Below, piece after piece: positions 36,201 through 48,200 of a stretch of 64,000 nt of DNA; positions within the stretch are counted from its first letter, which is position 1, and every line of letters starts with the position of its first letter. The position numbers were made by a program, and so were the translations under genes. This DNA comes from Aurelia coerulea (Eukaryota; Cnidaria; Scyphozoa; Semaeostomeae; Ulmaridae): the NCBI GenBank assembly GCA_039566865.1, contig CM076948.1, positions 21,153,001 to 21,217,000 on the forward strand, given 5' to 3'. The notes under the pieces are model-generated. The model had not been told where the DNA came from. It did no database searches and saw only the letters and a list, made by a program, of their open reading frames with translations.

Positions 36201-39200
36201 CATTAGGACGAAATTGTTTCCCTCGATTTCATGTCTGGATATGAAACCATAGCAGCACTGTACGAATAGCTAACTACTCCAGGCAATGGCAGATGGGCGT
36301 AAGTTTCAGCACAAGCATGAGATGATAAAACGCTTCAAAATTCGAGTTTTCAATGATGTTAGCCATGAATAAAGGTCAGAAGTATCTAGATGAATGTTTC
36401 CTCAATCCAAGGATCAACAAACCTTTTCCTTTAAAAATGAGTTTCTCATTTTGAAAGCCACTTATTTTCCATGAGCTTCACCACAGCAATAAGAATTTCC
36501 AACTGCCAAAGGCTGCCTTGACTACGTTTTAACCTCGTTGCAGAGCGCACAGAAATATCTTCACCTTTCCGGCTCAATGTTTTATGTGAGAGTCCGTAAG
36601 TCCCAGTTTGAGCAAAGGCGTGTTGTTGTTGCTTTGTCGTTGTTGCTGTTGTGATAAGTGGGACTATCTCGTGAGAGCATCGGTATTTTTTATTCCAAGA
36701 TCAAGTTCAGTTTCGACGTATTTATTTGACAATAGGGTTGCAAGCACCCAATCACACACGTCACACGTTCAGCCATATTGATTAAACTAATTTCATGTTT
36801 ACCCTGTTTCCTTGTTCGATCTACTTACTTGTTTCACAATGAGTTCCCACATAACCAGCAGCACAATTACATGTATATTTGTTTATTCCATCGACGCACG
36901 TCCCTCCATTTTGGCAAGGATTGCTGCTACACTCATCAAAATCTGTAGATGCAAATCAGAAATCGAAATGTACACAGTATTACAAGGGAAGACTTTGTGA
37001 TGATACCATACCACTCCCTGTTTTCGATTGTAAAGCTATATAAAAGGTAATTTGTGATTGCAAACAAGGAGACTAGTTATTCAAGTCGTAAATGTAATGA
37101 GTCAGAAAAATATATACACTCTTTGAAACATCATCGTACAAAAACTATAACACAGATCTGAAAAATATGTTGTTGCTGTTGTCATTGTTGCTGTTTTGAT
37201 AACTGGGACTATCTCGTGACTTCATTTGTATGCTTTATTGCAAGATCAAGTTTAGTTTCGACGTATTTATTTGACAATAGGGTTGTAATCACCCAATCAG
37301 ATACGTCACACGGATAGCTACATTGATTGACCTGCTTTCATGTTTGCCCTATTTCCTTGTGTGCTCTACTTACTTGTTTCACAATGAGTTCCCACATAAC
37401 CAGCAGCACAATTACATGTATATTTGTTTATTCCATCGACGCACGTCCCTCCATTTTGGCAAGGATTACTGCTACACTCATCAAAATCTGTAGATGCATA
37501 TCAGAAATCGAAATGTACTCAGTATTACAAGGGAAGACTTTGTGATGATACCATACCACTCCCTGTTTTCGATTGTAAAGCTATATAAAAGGTAATTTGT
37601 GATTGCAAACAAGGAGACTAGTTATTCAAGTCGTAAATGTAATGAGTCAGAAAAATATATACACTCTTTGAAACATCGTAGTACAAAAACTATAAAACAG
37701 ATCTGAAAAAACATGTTGTTGCTGTTGTCGTTGTTGCTGTTGTGATAACTGGGACGATCTCGTGACTTCATTTGTATGCTTTATTGCAAGATCAAGTTTA
37801 GTTTCGACGTATTTATTTGACAATAGGGTTGTAATCACCCAATCAGATACGTCACACGTATAGCTACATTGATTGACCTACATTCATGTTTGCCCAATTT
37901 CCTTGTGTGCTCTACTTACTTGTTTGACAATGAGTTCCCACATAACCAGCAGCACAATTACATGTATATTTGTTTATTCCATCGACGCACGTCCCTCCAT
38001 TTTGGCAAGGATTACTGCTACACTCATCAAAATCTGTAGATGCAAATCAGAAATCGAAATGTACTCAGTATTACGAGGGAAGATTTTGTGATCTTACCAC
38101 TCCATGTTTTCGATTGTAAAGCTATATAAAAGGTAATTTGTGATTGCAAACAAGGAGACTAGTTATTCAAGTCGTAAATGTAATGAGTCAGAAAAATATA
38201 TACACTCTTTAAAACATCGTAGTACAAAAACTATAAAACAGATCTGAAAAAACATGTTGTTGCTGTTGTCGTTGTTGCTGTTGTGATAACTGGGACGATC
38301 TCGTGACTTCATTTGTATGCTTTATTGCAAGATCAAGTTTAGTTTCGACGTTTTTATTTGACAATAGGGTTGTAATCACCCAATCAGATACGTCACACGT
38401 ATAGCTACATTGATTGACCTACATTCATGTTTGCCCTATTTCCTTGTGTGCTCTACTTACTTGTTTCACAATGAGTTCCCACATAACCAGCAGCACAATT
38501 ACATGTATATTTGTTTATTCCATCGACGCACGTCCCTCCATTTTGGCAAGGATTACTGCTACACTCATCAAAATCTGTAGATGCAAATCAGAAATCGAAA
38601 TATACTCAGTATTACGAGGGAAGACTTTGTGATCTTACCACTTCATGTTTTCGATTGTAAAGCTATATATAAGGTAATTTGTGATGGCAAACAAGGAGAC
38701 TAGTTATTCAAGTCGTAAATGTAATGAGTCAGAAAAATATATACACTCTTTGAAACATCGTAGTACAAAAACTATAAAACAGATCTGAAAAAACATGTTG
38801 TTGCTGTTGTCGTTGTTGCTGTTGTGATAACTGGGACTATCTCGTGACTTCATTTGTATGCTTTATTGCAAGATCAAGTTTAGTTTCGACGTATTTATTT
38901 GACAATAGGGTTGTAATCACCCAATCAGATACGTCACACGTACAGCTACATTGATTGACCTGCTTTCATGTTTGCCCTATTTCCTTGTGTGCTCTACTTA
39001 CTTGTTTCACAATGAGTTCCCACATAACCAGCAGCACAATTACATGTATACTTGTTTATTCCATCGACGCACGTCCCTCCATTTTGGCAAGGATTACTGC
39101 TACACTCATCAAAATCTGTAGATGCAAATCAGAAATCGAAATGTACTCAGTATTACAAGGGAAGACTTTGTGATCTTACCACTCCATGTTTTCGATTGTA

Positions 39201-42200
39201 AAGCTATATAAAAGGTAATTTGTGATTGCAAACAAGGAGACTAGTTCTTCAAGTCGTAAATGTAATGAGTCAGAAAAATATATACACTCTTTGAAACATC
39301 GTAGTAGAAAAACTATAAAACAGATCTGAAAAAACATGTTGTTGCTGTTGTCGTTGTTGCTGTTGTGATAACTGGGACTATCTCGTGACTTCATTTGTAT
39401 GCTTTATTGCAAGATCAAGTTCATTTTCGACGTATTTATTTGACAATAGGGTTGTAATCACCCAATCAGATACGTCACACGTACAGCTACATTAATTGAC
39501 CTACATTCATGTTTGCCCTATTTCCTTGTGTGCTCTACTTACTTGTTTCACAATGAGTTCCCACATAACCAGCAGCACAATTACATGTATACTTGTTTAT
39601 TCCATCGACGCACGTCCCTCCATTTTGGCAAGGATTACTGCTACACTCATCAAAATCTGTAGATGCAAATCAGAAATCGAAATGTACTCAGTATTACAAG
39701 GGCAGACTTTGTGATGATACCATACCACTCCCTGTTTTTGATTGTAAAGCTATATAAAAGGTAATCTGTAATTGCAAACAAAGGAGACTAGTTATTCAAG
39801 CTATCAGTGTAATGAGTCAGAAAAATATATACACTCATTGAAACATCGTAGTACAAAAACTATAAAACAGATCTGAAAAACATGTTGTTGTTGTTGTCAT
39901 TGTTCCTGTTGTGATAACTGGGACTATAACGTGAGTCCATCGGTATTTTTTATTCCAAGATCAAGTTCAGTTTCGACGTATTTATTTGACAATAGGGTTG
40001 TAATAACCCAATCAGATACGTCACACGTACAGCTACATTGATTGACTTGCTTTCATGTTTGCCCTATTTCCTTGTGTGCTCTACTTACTTGTTTGACAAT
40101 GAGTTCCCACATAACCAGCAGCACAATTACATGTATATTTGTTTATTCCATCGACGCACGTCCCTCCATTTTGGCAAGGATTACTGTTACACTCATCAAA
40201 ATCTGTAGATGCAAATCAGAAATCGAAATGTACTCAGTGTTAGTATTACAAGGGCAGACTTTGTGATCTTACCACTCCATGTTTTTTTATTGTAAAGCTA
40301 TATAAAAGGTAATTTGTGATGGCAAACAAGGGAGACTAGTTATTCAAGCTATCAGTGTAATGAGTCACAAAAATATATACACTCATTGAAACATCGTAGT
40401 ACAAAAACTATAAAACAGATCTGAAAAACATGTTGTTGTTGTTGTTGTTGTCATTGTTCCTGTTGTGATAACTGGGACTATAACGTGAGTCCATCGGTAT
40501 TTTTTATTCCAAGATCAAGTTCAGTTTCGACTTATTTATTTGACAATAGGATTGAAAGCACCCAAACACACACGTCACACCAACAGCCATTTTGATTAAC
40601 CTAATTTCATGTTTACCCTTTTTCCTTCTTCGATCTACTTACTTGTTTCACAATGAGTTCCCACATAGCCAGCAGCACAATTACATTTATACTTGTTTAT
40701 TCCATCGACGCACGTCCCTCCATTTTGGCAAGGATTACTGCTACACTCATCAAAATCTGTAGATGCAAATCAGAAATCGAAATGTACTCAGTATTACAAG
40801 GGAAGACTTTGTGATCTTACCACTCCATGTTTTCGATTGTAAAGCTATATAAAAGGTAATTTGTGATGGCAAACAAGGAGACTAGTTATTCAAGTCGTAA
40901 ATGTAATGAGTCAGAAAAATATATACACTCTTTGAAACATCGTAGTAAAAAAACTATAAAATAGATCTGGAAAAACATGATGTTGCTGTTGTCGTTGTTG
41001 CTGTTGTGATAACTGAGACTATCTCGTGACTTCATTTGTATGCTTTATTGCAAGATCAAGTTTAGTTTCGACGTATTTATTTGACAATAGGGTTGCGAGT
41101 ACCCAATCAGACACGTCACACGTACAGCTACATTGATTCACCTGCTTTCATGTTTGCCCTATTTCCTTGTGTGCTCTACTTACTTGTTTGACAAAGAGTT
41201 CCCACATAACCAGCAGCACAATTACATGTATATTTGTTTATTCCATCGACGCACGTCCCTCCATTTTGGCAAGGATTACTGCTACACTCATCAAAATCTG
41301 TAGATGCAAATCAGAAATCGAAATATACTCAGTATTACAAGGGAAGACTTTGTGATCTTACCACTTCATGTTTTCGATTGTAAAGCTATATAAAAGGTAA
41401 TTTGTGATTGCAAACAAGGAGACTAGTTATTCAAGTCGTAAATGTAATGAGTCAGAAAAATATATACACTCTTTGAAACATCGTAGTACAAAAACTATAA
41501 AACAGATCTGAAAAAACATGTTGTTGTTTTCGTCGTTATTGTCGTTGTGATAACTACCGTGTGTCCCAAAGTACTTCTTTTGGAGAATCATCAAAATTTG
41601 ACTTCATAGCCTATCTTCAATTTTCTTTTTTTTTTCAAGTTGATCAAGAGCCAAATTATTCTCCAAGATATAGCTGATCTTGTAATTGACTTAAAAATTA
41701 GCAAATGTAGCTGTTTTTAGGGCTGCTACCTGGTTTTGAATCATACTACAAAAAAGCACAGATGATTGCCAGATCAATTTATTTGTGCATGTAAAGCATC
41801 TAGTTTGGTCATAAATAAATGCGCACTATCATTGCAGGCCTCAATGATGATAAAAAATCTGAAAATGTTGACTCTTAGGCAGGGCTGGAAAAAGTGCGCG
41901 ACCGTGCGACCGTCGGTCGGAGGCATGTTTTAAAATCTGACAAACAATGGAGGCACTTTTTAAACTTTTCTGACAGGTCTTTTTTCTGGATATTTTCCAC
42001 TTTTTTCATTTTTCAATTGAATGTATTATATGAGATTTTTGTGAAAGAAAAAGAGCCTCATATTGCTGCATCGAAAGTTAGGTAGACAATCGTAATTTCA
42101 GAATATCTTCTTGTTGTTTTTTGGCGTGATAGCGAAGAACTCATAGGTGTTTAAACAATTTGAAGAAAGACTGTTTCTTAAGATTTGAAAATATTTTTAT

Positions 42201-45200
42201 AAGAAACTCTTGACTTGAAAACTGGAAGAAATTGTTGAAAACTGATTTTTGCACTTTCAATAATTAACAGCTGTTCCGTGGTATTTATACCGATTGACGA
42301 TTGAATCTTAGAAAGTTTAAGCGTTTGAAAATGTCTGGAGAACTAACTTCTAAAATTGAAAAATGTTTCTTTGGTTCATTTAGCCAGGTACAGCTTGGAA
42401 GCCCAGCTTTTAAGCCATAGATCATTACAAAGTATCATCAAACTTGGCAAGAGTTTTTTTTATAATTACATGCGAATTTTCTGTTCATATATCGCCATTC
42501 GACATATTCAACTAAAGCTAGAAAACAGGTTTTCTTCCTGGCAGCAAAAATCAAAATTTCCTGCAAAACCTTGCAAAAATTCTTTGCAAATAGGATTATA
42601 AGTTGTTATATTCAATGGGGCATGAAATTTCTTCTAGCATACATAAATTCCTTTCAAAATGAGCTTGCAGACCAACACAGGAACAATGTCCGTGCATTCT
42701 TTGACAATGCTAACGCAATGATTATATTTCTACTTGAAAACAGCTATCATATTAATCAACTAGGAAATGTGTGGGCATTTTGATATTAGGGGAGGCCGGG
42801 GCTTGTTTAAACACATTTTAGAAAAAATGGCATGTTTGTCCTTAAACGCAACAGGCAGGCTCTTCGTGATGCCACCATTTGCCAGGTTTGGCTATTCATT
42901 GGCTGACGAATGCAATTTATTTTTCGTTGGCGGGGCTGCTGTTTTCTCGCAGATGGGAAATAAAATTGAAATTGAAGAGTTGCAACTTGCCTGGGCATGG
43001 GGTGAGTTGTGACAGACACCGAGGAAAATTGTAAAACATGTAAAACAAAGCAAATTGATCGTTCTAAATACTTACTCTAAACTTGAGGTGTTGGTACATC
43101 CCTTGATATCATAAACTTACAACAGCCGGCAAAATAAGGCTTTGGAGCCATGAATCATTTACCTCGATATTTTAGACTACCTTAAAAGTCCATCTCAAAG
43201 TGGAATATTCTAGACTTCAATGACAAATTCTATCTTAAAATGTAATGTTTTGTCATTCTGATACACAAATTGTTCGATAACGATAACAAAGTACAAAACA
43301 ATAGCATTCTGATTTCTCATTTGGTAGACATTCTCGTTAGTGTTTTAACTTGCCACAGGCTGTCAAACAATAACAGCTTACAATTTGCAAATTTTTCTTG
43401 GGATACTTTGCTCTCAAATTTGATTGGACAGAGACATCATATAGCTTGATCTAGTCTGAACTTGATGTAGGTGTGAACACAAATGCAGCAAAGGTTTATA
43501 TATAATGTTTAATTACTTCAGTGCCAAAATACTTCAGGCTACAAAATTGTAAGAAACAACAGGAATAAGAGCTACTGAAACTTAGTTGGCAAATGAAAAA
43601 TAAAAACGGAAAAACTCCACTAGCATTCCTTACAATATTTCAGAAATGTCCTGTGACGTAGTGACAAATTTCCTGTTGGTCTTTTCATCAAAAATTTCCT
43701 GGCAGCGCTGCTGCTGGACTTTTTCCGGCCCCGTATTCAACCATGTCAGAACATTTTAAAAGATGAATAGACTGTAACAATTCTATGTAGCTTTATATTT
43801 TTCAGCAAAACAAGGTAGCTCACTCCTACTTTAAAGCCATTACTACGATAATCAAAGTTGATAAATCAATTTATCTTTGACGCTACACTGACTACACTTC
43901 AAATTTTAGATTTGTAGAACTGTGAATTTCGATTATCTTCAAACCAATATTGCACTGCAAATCAAAATTTCCGTTAATTTTCATGCAGTTTAAACATTTT
44001 ACTCTTCAAACAGCTACTCTCACGACAACTCTTTTCAAAAATTTTGGAGGCACCTTGTCTGTGCTTTTTACCGGTGGGAGGCACTAAAAAATGCTTTCCA
44101 GCCCTGCTCTTAGGCAAGATTGAGTATTTTGCTTAAAAACTATAGCTCAAAATAAGATTTTTCAAAGATTGATTTTTCTACCTTGCTGTATCAAAAGCAA
44201 TTATTTTATCATCTATGAATATTCTTGCGTACATACTAAAGTAAGGAATGACCCACAATGACCTGCAACGATCCACAATGACCCACAACGATCCACAATG
44301 ACCCACAACGACCCACAATGACCTACACAACGACCCACAACGACCTGCAACAACCCACAACGATCCACAATGACCCGCAATGACCTACACAATGACCCAC
44401 AACGACCAACAACGATCCACAACGATCCACAACAACCCACAATGAACCACACAACAGCCCAGAATGACCCACAATGACCTACCATGATCAAATAAAAAAG
44501 GTTGATTTCTTTCTACTCTCGAGTACCGAATAAACGGGGAGGGTGAGAATAATCAGGGGTTTAAAATGATTAAAGTCGGGGGCTTTGAACGACCAGGGGG
44601 GGGAGCAATTGGAAAAATTGGAAATAGTGTTTTCTTAGTAAACACGTATCTTTTTTCGTATGTATTCACAAATTATGTTCACTATCATTTCAATTTTTCA
44701 AGAAAATAATTAAAGGGGGTTGGAATAAAGCAAGGGGTTTGGGAAATTTTTCAAAAATTGATAAGCAGAGGGGACGATTATTCGGTACTCGAGAGTACAT
44801 TTGGAAACACAAAATCTTTTGAAAGCGGCCATCAAATGCATGTGACAATCCATCTAGTTTCTAAAGAAAACAAAAGAAGGCCACATGACATGACTATGAC
44901 ATAACTATTATAAATAGTTTCTTAACATATACTTTCCCAGTACTAGAGTCTCTTAACTTATAGCGATCTGAGAGTTGAGTTTCTTATGGGCAGTTTAAAA
45001 AAATACCCGTATGCCCCCACACCCTCCAATTCTCTTTGTTTGTTTGTTTGTCATCTTATTTTAATTCAATCAAATTTTAGCTTCTAAATAGAAACTAATC
45101 TAAATCGAATATCTAAACATACTATTGACAATGATTGATAATACATATTTAGATTATTAGCAACAAATACTACACTTGCAAGTTGGCCCATCCCATTGTT

Positions 45201-48200
45201 TTATTAGTCTCTTAAATGTTTGAATGTTTTCGGCTAATTTAATATTTTTGGGCAAAGCATTCCAAATTTGTGGTCCTAAAGATAAGAGGCTTTTTGAACC
45301 AAAAGTAACTTGGTTTGGTCTATGATGGATTAATTCGTTTTGGTTCCTTGCTGACCTTGTTGGTTGTTTTAGTTTGAAAATATCCTGCATAAAAGGAGGA
45401 TTCAGTTTTGAGACAGTTTTATAGATTTCAATACAAAGAGTTCTGAGACGGCTGATTCTCATCGTGCATTTCCCAGCCTTGGAAAGTAAGTCGTCATAAG
45501 AGCTTGTAGAGTCATTGTAAAGAAATCTAAGAGCTCGCTCGTGGATCTTCTCAATTTTTTTCGCTGATTTTTCAGAGGAAAAATGCCAGACCAAAGGGCA
45601 GTAATTGAAATTTGAAAAAACGAAGCTTTGGATCAATATCTCTTTGGCTTTAAATTCCATAAAACCCTTAAGTCTTTTCAGTGCGTTTAGCTGCGCAGCG
45701 GCTTTCCTACATAGATCGGAAATGTGGTCGTCAAAGGTTAGTCTGTGATCGATTTTTACCCCCAGAAGTTTTACTGCATTTTCAGATTGAATTTGTTTGC
45801 CTTTTATGGTTAGTTTTTCCCCAATTGTGTCATCTCTACCCTTTGTTACTACGATGGCATGGAATTTGTCCGGATTTGCAATCATTTGGTTCCTTTCAAG
45901 CCAATCTACAGCAACATTTGATTCCTGTTCCAGTATTCTAACCAGGTTTGGGAATGATTTTGAAAAAGCCGTAAGGGTATTATCGTCTGCATAATTATGT
46001 AAAGTAGCTTTCTCTATGTAAAGATAAAGATCGTTTATGTATAAGTTAAACAAGATTGGACCAAGAACAGATCCTTGCGGTACACCAGAAAGCACGAGTT
46101 GGAAAGTACTATACGTGTTGTTAATACGCACTGACTGTTGTCAGAAAGGTCCATCATTACGGCCCCCACAATATTATCATTGTCAAGGTTTAGTCTCCAT
46201 TCTTCGATCATTCTTATCAGGACATGCTGTGTGCTATACTTTCCGCTCTTGTCGCTCCTTCATTAGTAATAGAATACATATTCGATTTTTGACAATTCTA
46301 ATGCACTTGTTTATTATAAACCAATTTCTTATAAGACAAACATTTGTAACATCTACTCTGTACGCAATTTTGTCCTAATAATCATCAGTAAGTTTTGTTT
46401 ACATCACAATGTAGGACCTTGACATTTTTTGAGGGAAGGGGGGCTAAATGAAAATGTCAAAACGTAATGAAAATGAGCACTTTGTTCTTCAGCACGAAAT
46501 GAAGACCACAAGTACAGGCTGAGAAATGAAGAAAAGTCTAAAAATCGAAAAGAGGCAACAAATAATGGAATTGAGGCTAGTAATCATTATCTTTCATGGT
46601 AAAATCCTTTTGTTGTTGATTGTTGTTGGTGGTTGTGTAGGTCGTTGTAGGTCATTGTGGCTTGTTGTGGATCATTGTGGATCATTGTGGATCATTGTGG
46701 ATCATTGTGGATCATTGTGGATCGTTGTGGGTTGTTGCAGGTTATTGTGGGTCATTCCATACTTTAGTAAATACCAATATTCTTGGGTCTTTGATAAAAG
46801 AACTCGAAAAGAAAATTTTATCAAAGGTTTGATAGTCAATTTTTGGTGATGTTTTAAGTAGGAGTACTTTTTTATGGGACACCCGGAAGGACTTTTTTGT
46901 GAGTTCATCTAGAAATTGTATTCCAAGATAAAATTCAGTTTTTACATATTTATTTGAAAATACGGTTGTGAGCACCCAGTCACACATGTCACACGTACAG
47001 CTATATTGATTGACCTACTTTCATGCTTGCCCTATTCTCTTGTTTGATCTACTTACTAGTACTACAATTATTTGAGTGTAACAGCCACACAGCAGAATCT
47101 ATACTGATTGCCCTTGGTTGTAAACATAGAAGGGAAATTGAGCGAGGAAACTGAGTTTACTTACTTGTTTGGCAGTTCGTTCGAGTGTACCCAGGCACAC
47201 AGGTGCAGGTATATTGATTAACTTGGTCGTTACAGGTCCCTCCATTTTGACATGGGTTGCTAAGACATTCATTTACATCTGCAAATAAGAACTTAAGGAT
47301 TTGAATCCCGTCACGAAAGTATCCGGACAGCCGAAACAAAATGGCGTCGAATTTGACCGTTGGTCCTTCGACCCCCAAACGGTTCAGCCGTTATGCGGCC
47401 ATTTCAGGGACTGGAAACCAATTATTTTACCGCCAAAATTGTGTTTATCGATCACGCAATCAAGGAAGAAATAAAAAATTGAAAAAAAAGCAAGATAAAC
47501 GTGTTTTGATAATAAAACATGAAATTAGCTGCGAGGAGAAAATGTAATCGATAACGAAGGAGGCTCACAACTTAAAACTGATATGTAAGATACTCTTCCA
47601 AATAATTCGTTCACTGGGATAGCATCAATTGGTGCAGAAAAGTCTGAAATTTGCAAATATGAAAGAAAATTCAAGTAAAATCCAGATATAATGAAGTTAT
47701 AAATGAAAAAAGAAACAGTTACTGCAATCGAGGTAAGGTTTTGTAACAACAGAATTATTGGAATCAAATTCAATACCATGTTGCTAAGAAAATTCGTTAG
47801 GGACTGTATAATTTTGCTCAGATTGATTCCCCTATGTAAGATATACAAAATGATACCAACTTTAGGCCAACCTTTGGCATTAATTATATTTTTGAGGCTT
47901 TGATACAAATTTAAACTTACCTTGGCAAAGATGATATCGCAACCCTACAGTCATGGGAGACTCAAATTTAATTTTGCCATTTTATAGCCAAGTGTCTTTT
48001 TGCTATCATTCACATGATTCCTAAAACTGCGATCTTTTCTGCTTCATTTGACATAAAATACAATCTTCTCCTGTCATGTAGCAGCCGCCAAGACTGGAAA
48101 TTTGTTGAACATATTGTCTTGTTTTCGATTGCTTTTCCTTCTCACAGCTAAATTCATATTTTGCTATCAAAACACTTCACTTTGCTTTGTTTTTCATTTT

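Larger units (their letters stand above)
36676..41556. repeat. Tandem exon-intron array, unit about 541 bases, nine units
   Basis: Exon ends at 36829, 37374, 37920, 38461, 39002, 39543, 40089, 40643 and 41184 are spaced 545, 546, 541, 541, 541, 546, 554 and 541. Each unit has a 114-base EGF exon and an intron of about 430 bases containing GCAAACAAGGAGACTAGTTA and a (GTT)n tract with GATAACTGGGACTATCTCG. Units differ by only a few percent by eye. Confidence 0.93.
41557..46885. mobile_element. 5.3-kb composite element inserted in the EGF repeat region
   Basis: CCGTGTGTCCCAAAGTACTT / inverted AGTACTTTTTTATGGGACAC ends. Inner inverted blocks include ACTAAAGTAAGGAATGACCC at 44240 and its counterpart at 46760. 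The array intron sequence resumes at about 46890 (ATTCCAAGATAAAATTCAG), which shows that the element interrupted a repeat unit. GTGTCCC ends are Tc1/mariner-like, but TA is present on the left only. Confidence 0.7.

Noticed and set aside
36812..41355. Repeated plus-strand frames of 62-74 residues across the EGF array
   Set aside because: They are antisense shadows of the minus-strand EGF exons, which have splice sites, phase agreement and cysteine patterns.
44178..44491. Minus-strand frames rich in VVGRCGSL repeats
   Set aside because: They are translations of the 10-base minisatellite, not a gene.
47525..47908. Hydrophobic 127-residue frame as a membrane protein
   Set aside because: It lies inside an inverted-repeat element in AT-rich DNA, without recognised motifs or an identifiable promoter. 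Hydrophobicity follows from the base composition.
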